Assembly (NCBI GenBank): GCA_900540895.1
Contig: UQHV01000003.1
Coordinates: 62,001 to 126,000, forward strand
Direction of reading: 5' to 3'
Length of the DNA stretch: 64,000 nt
Origin: an uncultured Collinsella sp.
GTDB lineage: Bacteria; Actinomycetota; Coriobacteriia; Coriobacteriales; Coriobacteriaceae
Below, in pieces: positions 1 to 7,199 of the stretch. A program made the position numbers and the translations under genes. The notes under the pieces are model-generated. The model was not told the origin of the DNA and did no database searches. It was given only the letters and a program-made list of their open reading frames with translations. Numbering within the stretch: the stretch's first letter is position 1; each line of letters begins with the position of its first letter.

Positions 1-2
1 CG

Positions 3-83
3 GGCGGCGATGCCTTGCGTATCGATCGCGAGGCGCTGGCCGAGCTCATGCGCGATGATGCTGCGCCGCAGGGAGGTCTATAG
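3..83 (+). CDS. C-terminal end of a protein just upstream of modC, probably the molybdate ABC permease ModB
   Basis: An open frame enters from the left edge and ends at the TAG at 81-83. It gives 26 residues, GGDALRIDREALAELMRDDA and a short tail. The stop lies 3 bases before the ATG of modC, so the two genes are translationally close and belong to one operon. In modABC operons the gene before modC is normally the permease modB. The visible tail is too short to show membrane segments, so the identity rests on position only. Confidence 0.5.
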   Translation, partial: GGDALRIDREALAELMRDDAAPQGGL

Positions 84-86
84 GTC

Positions 87-1157
87 ATGTCACTCGTTCT
101 GGATATCAAAAAGCGTTATCCCGGGTTTATGCTCGACATGCAGCTTGAGGCCGGCGAGGAGCGCGTGGCCTTGCTCGGTGCCTCCGGATGTGGCAAGAGC
201 TGCACGCTGCGCTGCATTGCCGGCGTGGAGACGCCCGACGAGGGCAAGATCGTCGTCAACGGCGTGACCTTTTTTGACTCGGCGGCTGGCATCAACCTGT
301 CACCCCAGGAGCGAAAATGCGCCCTGTTGTTCCAAAACTATCAGCTGTTTCCCAACATGACGGTGGCCGATAACGTATGCGCCGGTGTAAAGGATGCTGG
401 CGACGCCGCCGCGCGCAAAAAGCTCGCCGAGCGCTATCTGGGCATTTTCGGTCTGGCCGATTTTGTCGATCGCTACCCCGCGCGACTCTCGGGCGGGCAG
501 CAGCAACGCGTGGCGCTTGCCCGTATGGTGGCGGCGCATCCGGGCATTTTTATGTTCGACGAGCCCATGAGCGCACTCGATGCGTATCTCAAGAGCGCGC
601 TTGAGCAAAACATGCTCGACCTGTTCGACGTCTGCAACCGTACCGTGCTCTACGTGAGCCACGACATCGACGAAGCGTGCCGCCTGTGTCAGCGCATCTG
701 CGTGATGCACGACGGGCATGTGGAGGAGATCGGCTCCATCGAGGACGTGGTCCGTCGTCCGCAGACGCTGGCGGCACTGCGCCTGACGGGCTGCAAGAAT
801 ACGAGCCGCGCGCGCAAGATCGGCGACGAAGAAGTTGAGGCCCTCGACTGGGGCATGACCTTTAATGTGGGCCGTGAGGTTCGAGATGACGTGGCGTACC
901 TCGGTATTCGTGCGAGCTACTTCCATGTTGACAATCGCGCGGAGCGGGGCCGTAACAGCTACGATTTGCACGTGGCTCGTGTGAGCGATTCGCGCTTTGA
1001 GCGGCTGGTGCTGCTGGACGTGCCGCGCGTCGATGCGCCCACGCGTCTGCAGTGGAAGGTCAACAAGGTGGGCGTGCCTGTCGACGAGCTGCCGCAAGCA
1101 GGCGAGACGCTACGCATGCACTTCGATGCGAGTAAGATCCATTTGGTTTGTCGATAG
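87..1157 (+). CDS. modC: Molybdate ABC transporter, ATP-binding protein ModC
   Basis: This is the cytoplasmic ATPase that powers molybdate import. The 356-residue protein has a Walker A motif GASGCGKS (residues 31-38), a Q-loop (LLFQNYQLF), the ABC signature LSGGQQQR from residue 134, a Walker B/D-loop FMFDEPMSALD around 154-164, and a switch histidine in YVSHD. The remaining third is a TOBE-like region expected to bind oxyanion, which with the short length favours ModC over sulfate or phosphate ATPases. The ATG follows GGAGG at 71-75. Molybdate supply fits the three molybdenum enzymes and mobA in this window. A tungstate or other oxyanion ATPase cannot be excluded. Confidence 0.85.
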   Translation: MSLVLDIKKRYPGFMLDMQLEAGEERVALLGASGCGKSCTLRCIAGVETPDEGKIVVNGVTFFDSAAGINLSPQERKCALLFQNYQLFPNMTVADNVCAGVKDAGDAAARKKLAERYLGIFGLADFVDRYPARLSGGQQQRVALARMVAAHPGIFMFDEPMSALDAYLKSALEQNMLDLFDVCNRTVLYVSHDIDEACRLCQRICVMHDGHVEEIGSIEDVVRRPQTLAALRLTGCKNTSRARKIGDEEVEALDWGMTFNVGREVRDDVAYLGIRASYFHVDNRAERGRNSYDLHVARVSDSRFERLVLLDVPRVDAPTRLQWKVNKVGVPVDELPQAGETLRMHFDASKIHLVCR

Positions 1158-1182
1158 CGCCGGGTAATGCCGTCGGGGATAT

Positions 1183-1204
1183 AAGCCTCGGCGGCTTTGT
1201 CTTG
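1183..1204 (+). terminator. Weak possible terminator after modC
   Basis: AAGCC and GGCTT form a 5-bp stem with a 5-base loop, followed by TGTCTT. The stem is short and the T-run is broken, so this is only a candidate end for the mod operon. Confidence 0.3.
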
Positions 1205-1358
1205 CCGTTCGCCGAATGATGGATGACAAACTCTTATCAACACAGATAATAAATTATTAAACGACGGCACACGACGCTGTCGTACGCATGTCGGCGGTGT
1301 TCGTCTGGACGACAACCGTTGATATAGTTACCTTCGACGAGAAAAGGAGGGTGCGCCG

Positions 1359-1427
1359 GTGCTGCAGATGACATATTCGCGTCGCGTTGCCGCGCGCGCC
1401 CTGTATATGGCTCGGAGCCGCATATGA
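1359..1427 (+). other. Candidate 22-residue leader peptide and hairpin in the leader of the double-cubane gene
   Basis: The 429-base gap between modC and the next gene contains a strong ribosome binding site, AAAAGGAGGG at 1342-1351, followed by GTG at 1359 and a 22-codon Arg/Ala-rich frame ending at TGA 1425-1427. An inverted repeat, CGGAGCCG (1413-1420) and CGGCTCCG (1441-1448), begins inside its last codons, the arrangement seen in translation-coupled attenuators. No T-run follows the hairpin. I see no other gene in the gap. The assignment is inference. Confidence 0.3.
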
Positions 1428-1586
1428 GCAGGTATGTTCACGGCTCCGGGAGAGACGACGCACAACTAAATAATCAGCTGCAAAGCGGGTTCCCCAAAAT
1501 TCCGGGTTTGAGCACGGCCGGGCAATCGCCGTCCGTCGTGCATCGATACCGCCGTTATCCGTTTTTGGTTCGAGAGGGGAACCGTC

Positions 1587-2870
1587 ATGGCTGAAGAATT
1601 TGATTTCCATCCGATGTGGGAGAGCCTCGGCATGAATCTTGCCGACCACGACATGCTGCTGGGCGCCGTGGGTCAGATGTACGGCGACATGTTCCTGACG
1701 CAGAACAATCGCCCCAAGTCCACGTCCTACCTGGATTTTGTCGCCACCAACATCCATAGCGGCCGTATTAAGGAGATGCTCGACAAGAAGGAGGCCGGCG
1801 AGGCCACCAAGATCGTCGGTTCGTTCTGTGTGTACGTGCCCGAGGAGATCGTGCTTGCCTGCGACGGCATCCCCGTGGGCCTGTGCTCGGGTGCCGATTG
1901 GGCAACCGATAAGGTCGAGGAGCACCTGCCGCGCAACACCTGCCCGCTTATCAAGAGCTTTGCCGGCTTTAAGCTGGGCGAGGTCTGCCCCTATATCGAG
2001 TCGAGCGACCTGGTGGTAGGCGAGAACACCTGCGATGGCAAGAAGAAAGCTTACGAGTTCTTTGCCACGCAAAAGAACATGTACGTCATGGATATTCCCA
2101 ACGTACACGACGAGTCGACGCTCGTGACCTGGAAGGCCGAGGTTAAAAAGCTTGCCGCCAAGATCGAGGAAGAGTGTGACGTCAAGATTACGCCTGAGCG
2201 TCTGAAGACCGCCATCCGCGCCGTCAATGAGAAGCGTCGCGCCCTGCAGCGCCTCGCTGCCACGCGCACTGCCGACCCGGTGCCTATCAGCGGTCTCGAT
2301 AGCCTGCTGACCGTGCAGGCAGCCTTTATGGACGACACGCCGCGTCTGACCGGAGCCATTAACGATATGGCGGCTGAGTGCGAGCAGCGTGTTGAGACCG
2401 GCGAGGGCGTGGCGCCCAAGGGGACCAAGCGCATCCTGTACACCGGCACGCCCATGGCCGTGCCCAACTGGAAGCTGTTCAACCTCATCGAGAAGGCCGG
2501 CGGCGTTGTGGTAGGCGAGGAGTCCTGCACGGGCTCGCGCTACTACAAGGACCTGGTCGACGAGTCCGGCGAGACGGTCGACGAGATGCTCGACGCCATC
2601 GCCGAGCGCTACTTTAAGATCAACTGCGCTGTCTTTACGCCCAACGACCAGCGTATGAAGGACATTGTCCAGATGGCCAAGGACCTGCATGCAGACGGTA
2701 TCGTCGACGTGGCCCTGCAGTTCTGCACGCTCTACGAGATGGAGTCGTTTGCCGTGGAGAAGGCTGCCGAGGAGGCCGGCATTCCGTTTATGCACATCAC
2801 GACCGACTACGCCGGCGAGGATGCAGGCCAGCTACAAACCAGGATTGAGGCTTTCTTGGAAACCATTTAG
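1587..2870 (+). CDS. Double-cubane cluster / 2-hydroxyacyl-CoA dehydratase family protein A (HgdB-like)
   Basis: The 427-residue protein belongs to the HgdB/YjiM family of iron-sulfur reductases that receive electrons at very low potential from an ATP-driven activase. Cysteines 119, 134 and 149 sit in the motifs TCPLIKSFAG, VCPYIESSD and TCDGKKK. A second set follows in EESCTG, INCAVFTPN and LQFCTLYE. The two halves repeat the fold, each ending in a Rossmann-like stretch. An N-terminal extension of about 40 residues (HPMWESLGMNLADHDMLLG) is absent from its paralogue at 3025. The activase gene lies two genes downstream. Related enzymes dehydrate 2-hydroxyacyl-CoA or reduce small molecules. The substrate here is unknown, and no CoA-transferase gene is nearby. 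Confidence 0.8.
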   Translation: MAEEFDFHPMWESLGMNLADHDMLLGAVGQMYGDMFLTQNNRPKSTSYLDFVATNIHSGRIKEMLDKKEAGEATKIVGSFCVYVPEEIVLACDGIPVGLCSGADWATDKVEEHLPRNTCPLIKSFAGFKLGEVCPYIESSDLVVGENTCDGKKKAYEFFATQKNMYVMDIPNVHDESTLVTWKAEVKKLAAKIEEECDVKITPERLKTAIRAVNEKRRALQRLAATRTADPVPISGLDSLLTVQAAFMDDTPRLTGAINDMAAECEQRVETGEGVAPKGTKRILYTGTPMAVPNWKLFNLIEKAGGVVVGEESCTGSRYYKDLVDESGETVDEMLDAIAERYFKINCAVFTPNDQRMKDIVQMAKDLHADGIVDVALQFCTLYEMESFAVEKAAEEAGIPFMHITTDYAGEDAGQLQTRIEAFLETI

Positions 2871-2886
2871 GGCTATCCGTCCCGGC

Positions 2887-2986
2887 GGCTTTCCCGGACA
2901 CCCGATCTTGCCGTTCAAACCGTCGCTTGCGTGTCAAAGTACGCGGCGCTCCTCTTTCACGGCAACCTCGGGCACCTGGGAAAGCC
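2887..2986. repeat. 100-bp imperfect palindrome, copy A
   Basis: The gap between the two paralogous genes folds into one long interrupted hairpin. The outer arms GGCTTTCCC / GGGAAAGCC are followed inward by CCCGA / TCGGG, TTGCCGT / ACGGCAA and GCGT / ACGC. The core (AAACCGTCGCTTGCG, then AAGTACGC and GCGCTCCTCTTTC) recurs almost unchanged in copy B at 4183-4291, whereas the outer arms differ but keep their pairing. It could act as a terminator, an mRNA stabiliser or a mobile palindromic element. Confidence 0.7.
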
Positions 2987-3024
2987 GTTTCCTTGGTTGG
3001 CTAAAAGGTTTGTTAAGGAGTTAT

Positions 3025-4188
3025 ATGTCGGAAAATATTGAGCAGCCATTGCCGTCCACGTTTGAGGAGTTCAACGAGCAGCGCAAGGCGGCGTTTATTC
3101 GCGTCAAGGATTACAAACAGGCCGGCAATCGCCTGGTCGGCTTTTTGTGCAGCTATACGCCGCTCGAGATTATCGACGCCGCGGGCGCTGCAAGTGTGGC
3201 CTTGTGCGGCACGTCCGATGAGGTGATTCCCGAGGCCGAGAAGGTGCTGCCGGCAAACCTCTGCCCGCTCATCAAGTCGACCTACGGCTTTGCCTACTCG
3301 CAAAAGTGTCCGTTTACGTACTTTAGCGACATGATCATCGGCGAGACCACCTGCGACGGCAAAAAGAAGATGTACGAGTTGCTCAACGAGCTCAAGCGCA
3401 CGCACATTCTGCATCTTCCGCAGGGTCGCGATCGTGCCTACGAGCGTGAAAGCTGGTACGAGGAGTGCCGCCTGCTCAAGGAGGAGCTCGAGGGCTTCTA
3501 CGGCATTACGATTACTGATGACGACCTGCGCGCCGCCGTCCGTCGCCGCAATCGCCTGCGTGCGGCGCAGCTCGATATGTTCGCGCTTCAGGCCAACCAG
3601 CCTGCGGCCATGAGTGGCGTTGACCTGATGAGCACTATGTTTGCCGGTACGTTCAGCTTTGATATCGAGGCCTATACGCAGCAGCTGGAGCAAAAGGTCG
3701 CCAAGCTGCGCGAGGCCTACGATGCGGGCGAGCGCCCGGTTGCGGCGGATGCCAAGCGCATTCTGATCACCGGTTGCCCGGTGGGCGGCGTGATCAACAA
3801 GATCGGCCGTACTATCGAGTCCAACGGCGGTGTGGTCGTGTGTATGGACGACTGCTCGGGCGAGCGCACGGCGGCCATGATGATCGACCCGGAGGCTCCC
3901 GATATCCTGCGCGCCATCGCCGACCGCTACCTGGACATCAACTGCTCGGTCATGACGCCCAACGTCGGTCGTATGGAAAATACGCTGGCCATGTGCGAGA
4001 AGTATCACGTTGATGGCGTGGTCGAAAACGTGCTCCAGGCCTGCCACACCTTTAACGTGGAGAGTGCTCGCATGCAGGAGGCTGTCGAGAGCGCGGGTAT
4101 TGCGTATATGAAGATCGAGACCGACTACAGCAACGGCGACATGGGTCAGATCGAGACTCGCATCGCCGCCTTCATCGAAACCCTCTAG
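3025..4188 (+). CDS. yjiM: Double-cubane cluster protein B (YjiM-like 2-hydroxyacyl-CoA dehydratase family)
   Basis: This 387-residue paralogue of the gene at 1587 has the compact form typical of E. coli YjiM and of double-cubane cluster proteins. Its cysteines 80, 95 and 110 lie in LCPLIKSTYGF, KCPFTYFSDM and TCDGKKKMYE, with the same 15-residue spacing as in protein A. The C-terminal half has GCPVGG, DDCSGERTA, INCSVMTPN and LQACHTF. The ATG at 3025 follows AAGGAG at 3015-3020. The frame is open further upstream, but that part runs through the palindrome and was rejected. The neighbouring activase would feed electrons to it. Its reaction is not known, and a heterodimer with protein A, as in HgdAB, is possible. 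Confidence 0.82.
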   Translation: MSENIEQPLPSTFEEFNEQRKAAFIRVKDYKQAGNRLVGFLCSYTPLEIIDAAGAASVALCGTSDEVIPEAEKVLPANLCPLIKSTYGFAYSQKCPFTYFSDMIIGETTCDGKKKMYELLNELKRTHILHLPQGRDRAYERESWYEECRLLKEELEGFYGITITDDDLRAAVRRRNRLRAAQLDMFALQANQPAAMSGVDLMSTMFAGTFSFDIEAYTQQLEQKVAKLREAYDAGERPVAADAKRILITGCPVGGVINKIGRTIESNGGVVVCMDDCSGERTAAMMIDPEAPDILRAIADRYLDINCSVMTPNVGRMENTLAMCEKYHVDGVVENVLQACHTFNVESARMQEAVESAGIAYMKIETDYSNGDMGQIETRIAAFIETL

Positions 4189-4291
4189 CTTTCTCAGGCA
4201 CCGGATCTTGCCCCTCAAACCGTCGCTTGCGTACCCAAAGTACGCTGCGCTCCTCTTTCGGGGCAATCTCCGGCACCTGAGAAACCTAGAG
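4183..4291. repeat. 109-bp imperfect palindrome, copy B
   Basis: This is the second copy of the element at 2887-2986. The arms are CTCTAG plus TTTCTCAGG against CCTGAGAAA plus CTAGAG, then CCGGA / TCCGG, TTGCCCC / GGGGCAA and GCGTAC / GTACGC. The foot of the hairpin contains the stop codon of the preceding gene. The core matches copy A while the outer arms changed in a compensatory way, which suggests the folded form matters. Confidence 0.7.
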
Positions 4292-4343
4292 CTAAGGCGC
4301 CTGAACGCGCCGCTACCTTTGATGTTTAGATTGGGAAAGAGCC

Positions 4344-5108
4344 ATGATAGGGATCGGGATCGATATCGGGTCTACGGCGGCTAAGGCTGCTGTGGTCAAT
4401 GGGGAGGGTTCGGTGGCGTGGACGTGCGTGCAGCCAACCGGGTTTTCCTCGGTCGATGCGGCCGAGCGCCTGCGCGGTGAGCTCGCTGCAGCCGGCTATG
4501 ACGTGACGGCTGAAGATGCTCGCGTGGTCGCGACTGGCTACGGTCGTGTCGCCGTGCCCTATGCGCACAAGGTCGTGACCGAGATTACCTGCCACGGTAC
4601 CGGTGCCGTGCTCCTGTTTGGTGACCACGGTACCGTGATCGACGTGGGCGGCCAGGACACCAAGGTCATTCAGCTTAAAGGCGGCCGCGTGGCCAAGTTT
4701 GCCATGAACGACAAGTGCGCCGCCGGCACGGGGCGCTTTCTGGAGATCATGGCCGACCGCCTGGGCATTACCCAGCAGCAGATGGCCGACCTTGCGCGTT
4801 CCGGTGAGCCCACCAAGATATCCAGCATGTGCACGGTCTTTGCCGAAAGCGAGGTCATCAGCCTGATCGGTCGCGGTGAGCCGCGCGAGAACATTGCGCG
4901 CGGCGTGATCGACAGCGTGGTCTCGCGCGTGGCCACTATGGCCGGGCAGGCAGCGGGCGCCCCGTACTATCTGACCGGTGGCCTGTGCGAGAACGCCTTC
5001 GTGGTGGAGCGGTTGGGCGAGCTACTGGGGTCGCCGGTGACCACCTCGCCCCAGGCTCGCTTTGCCGGAGCGATCGGCGCGGCCATTCGAGCCCAGGCGC
5101 TCATGTAA
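4344..5108 (+). CDS. yjiL: Acyl-CoA dehydratase activase (YjiL/HgdC-type ATPase)
   Basis: This 254-residue ASKHA-fold ATPase should reduce the double-cubane partners at the expense of ATP. It starts with the phosphate-binding motif GIDIGSTAAKAAV and has the second ATP motif DVGGQDTKVI. Cys125 (NDKCAAGTGRFLE) and Cys163 (ISSMCTVFAESE) are the two ligands per subunit of the [4Fe-4S] cluster shared across the homodimer. Length and motifs match YjiL and HgdC. It closes the two-paralogue cluster and lies 83 bases upstream of selD, so co-expression with the selenium genes is possible but not proven. Confidence 0.88.
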   Translation: MIGIGIDIGSTAAKAAVVNGEGSVAWTCVQPTGFSSVDAAERLRGELAAAGYDVTAEDARVVATGYGRVAVPYAHKVVTEITCHGTGAVLLFGDHGTVIDVGGQDTKVIQLKGGRVAKFAMNDKCAAGTGRFLEIMADRLGITQQQMADLARSGEPTKISSMCTVFAESEVISLIGRGEPRENIARGVIDSVVSRVATMAGQAAGAPYYLTGGLCENAFVVERLGELLGSPVTTSPQARFAGAIGAAIRAQALM

Positions 5109-5191
5109 GGGGCGGTGTCATTCGCCGTCCGCTCTCGGCGCCGCCATGCGTATACTGGGAGGAACTGATTGACCTATGAGAGGAGGAATCG

Positions 5192-6241
5192 ATGGCTGAC
5201 GATGTTATTAAGCTCACGTCTATGACAGCCGCGAGCGGTTGAGCCGCTAAGTTGGCTCCCGGAGCCCTCGCCCAGGTCCTGGGCGATTTACCCAATGTGC
5301 ATAACGACAACTTGCTCGTGGGATTCGATACCTCCGACGATGCGAGCGTCTTTCGCGTTGGCGATAACTTAGGCCTCGTGCAGTCCATCGACTTCTTCCC
5401 GCCGATGGTCGACGACCCGTTCCTGTTTGGCCAAATCGCCGCGGCCAACTCGCTGTCGGACATCTACGCCATGGGCGGGCGGCCGAGTCATGCCATGAAC
5501 CTGCTCTGCATACCCAGTTGCCTGGGCGTTGAGGTTGCCGGGCAGATTTTGGCGGGTGGCGCCGACAAGTGCGTCGAGGCCGGCTGCACCATCGCGGGCG
5601 GCCACACCATCAACGACGACGAGCCCAAGTACGGCCTGTCCGTGAGCGGCTTTGTCGCGCTCGACCGCATGCTCGCTAACAGCGGTGCATGCGTGGGCGA
5701 TGTCCTGCTGCTGACCAAGGCGGTTGGCTCGGGTATCATCACCACAGCCATCAAGGGCGAGCTCATCGAGCAGGACGAGGCCGCAGCCATGTTTGACTCG
5801 ATGTGCACCCTCAACGAGGCGCCGATTCGTCTGGCCGAGGGACTTGAGCTTCACGGCTGCACCGATGTCACGGGCTTTGGCCTGATCGGGCACGCGTGCG
5901 AGATGGCCGAGGGCTCGGGCGTGCAGGTTGAGCTTGCGTCGGGAGCGGTACCGCTCTTTGATCAGGTGCTCGACATGGCGCGCCTGGGCATTATCCCCGC
6001 GGGCTCCTACCGCAACCAGGACTTCTTTGGCCCCCGTGTGGCTGCCGGCGAGGACCTGGAGCCGGGCATGCTCGACGCGCTGTACGATCCGCAGACATCT
6101 GGTGGCCTGCTTATTGCGGCGCCTGCTGACGATGTGGATGAGCTCGCGCGCCGTCTGCATGCCGAAGGACGTATCGCCGCCGTCGTCGGTCGCGTGTGCG
6201 AACCGGTGCCGGGCGGTCCTGCCGTCCACGTTGTTCGCTAG
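5192..6241 (+). CDS. selD: Selenide, water dikinase SelD, itself a selenoprotein (Sec17)
   Basis: SelD makes selenophosphate from selenide and ATP. Translation starts at ATG 5192 after AGGAGG, and the in-frame TGA at 5240-5242 (codon 17) falls in TAASG-Sec-AAK, exactly where SelD carries its catalytic Cys/Sec. Reading TGA as Sec gives 349 residues; a conventional caller would start at TTG 5252 and lose the active site. Further motifs are DDASVF, DIYAMGG, GGHTINDDEPKYG, GFGLIGHA and DPQTSGGLL. Many SelD proteins have G-C or G-A after the Sec, so A-A here is slightly unusual. A SECIS-like hairpin follows the TGA. yedF, a DUF3343 gene and an aminotransferase follow. Confidence 0.93.
5240..5286 (+). 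promoter_or_regulatory. Sec codon TGA and SECIS-like hairpin of selD
   Basis: The TGA at 5240-5242 is followed by TCGCCCA (5268-5274), a GGTCC loop (5275-5279) and TGGGCGA (5280-5286). A stem with GGTC at the apical loop is the SelB-binding signature of bacterial SECIS elements. The loop lies 32 bases after the TGA, farther than in fdhF but within the usual range. Confidence 0.7.
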
Positions 6242-6301
6242 CCCGCACGTTTATGTAACTGTTTACCGTTCTCTAGAACGGTTCTTTCGAAAGGAAAAGC
6301 T

Positions 6302-6928
6302 ATGTCTACCAAGATTGAAGTCAATGCCATGGGCGATGCCTGCCCGCTGCCCGTTGTTAAGACGCTCAAGGCGCTCAAACAGCTCGATGGCGAGGGTGCC
6401 GTGGTGACCTCGGTCGATAACGAGACCGCCGTCAAGAACATCTCCAAGATGGCGCAGGAGAAGGGCTGCACGGCCTCGGTCGAGAAGGTTTCTGACGCCG
6501 AGTGGCACGTGACCGTGGCGACCTCTGGCGCCGTTGCCGTGGCTGATCCCGAGCAGGATGGTGCTGCCTTCTGTGATGCCAGCGCCGGCAAGGGCAAGCT
6601 CGTCATTTCCGTCTACACCGACTGTATGGGCCACGGCGACGACGAGCTGGGCCACAAGCTCATGAAGGCCTTCATCTTTGCCGTGACGCAGCAGGAGGAG
6701 CTGCCCGCGACCATGCTGTTCTACAACGGCGGCGCCAAGCTCACCGTCGAGGGCTCACCGGTACTCGACGACCTGAAGGGTCTGGCCGAGCAGGGTGTCG
6801 AGATTCTCACCTGTGGTACCTGCCTCGACCACTATGGCATTAAAGACCAGCTTGCGGTGGGCGAGGTCACCAACATGTACGTGATTGTGGAGAAGATGGA
6901 GCAGGCCGTGCGCGTCGTGCGCCCGTAG
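6302..6928 (+). CDS. yedF: YedF-like selenium/sulfur carrier protein (TusA-like plus DsrE-like)
   Basis: The 208-residue protein starts with a TusA/SirA-type domain carrying the hallmark DACPLPVVKTLKAL, whose Cys15 is the usual persulfide or perselenide carrier. After residue 100 comes a DsrE/F-like domain with ISVYTDCMGHGDDELG and a CGTCLDHYG motif. This two-domain form is the selenium-metabolism YedF family, known from family studies to co-occur with SelD. It lies 60 bases after selD, with GAAAGGAAAAG before the ATG. A role in handing reduced selenium to SelD or to a labile selenium cofactor is inferred. Confidence 0.85.
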   Translation: MSTKIEVNAMGDACPLPVVKTLKALKQLDGEGAVVTSVDNETAVKNISKMAQEKGCTASVEKVSDAEWHVTVATSGAVAVADPEQDGAAFCDASAGKGKLVISVYTDCMGHGDDELGHKLMKAFIFAVTQQEELPATMLFYNGGAKLTVEGSPVLDDLKGLAEQGVEILTCGTCLDHYGIKDQLAVGEVTNMYVIVEKMEQAVRVVRP

Positions 6929-6947
6929 CGTATTGGTTGGAGTTGCC

Positions 6948-7199
6948 ATGAGGGAGAAGCGCCCGGCGCTTGTCATCACGTTTCCCACCACGGCGGCCGC
7001 CATGGGGTGCGAGTCCCTGTGCATCGAGCGCAGCCTTCCCGGGCGAACGATTCCCGTACCCGGGGAGGTCGCTGCCGGCTGCGGTTTGGCATGGAAGGCG
7101 TTGCCTGCCGATGAGGACCTGCTGCGCGGCGAGCTTGCCGCGGCGGGCGTCCCCACCGAGGGCTTTACGGTAATCGACATGTGGGAGGTCGTGCGATGA
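6948..7199 (+). CDS. DUF3343 family protein
   Basis: A small 83-residue protein starting at ATG 6948, with core motifs VITFPTTAAAMGCESLC and EVAAGCGLAWK that match the DUF3343 family. Such genes are often found next to yedF, selD and class-V aminotransferases, which is the arrangement here. The two conserved cysteines suggest redox or chalcogen handling, but no activity is established. Its stop overlaps the start of the next gene (ATGA), indicating translational coupling. A second, longer relative sits at 34769. Confidence 0.75.
   Translation: MREKRPALVITFPTTAAAMGCESLCIERSLPGRTIPVPGEVAAGCGLAWKALPADEDLLRGELAAAGVPTEGFTVIDMWEVVR

Noticed and set aside
5252..6241. SelD starting at TTG 5252
   Set aside because: That start drops the catalytic residue and ATP-binding N-terminus; ATG 5192 has AGGAGG and an in-frame TGA at the Sec position.
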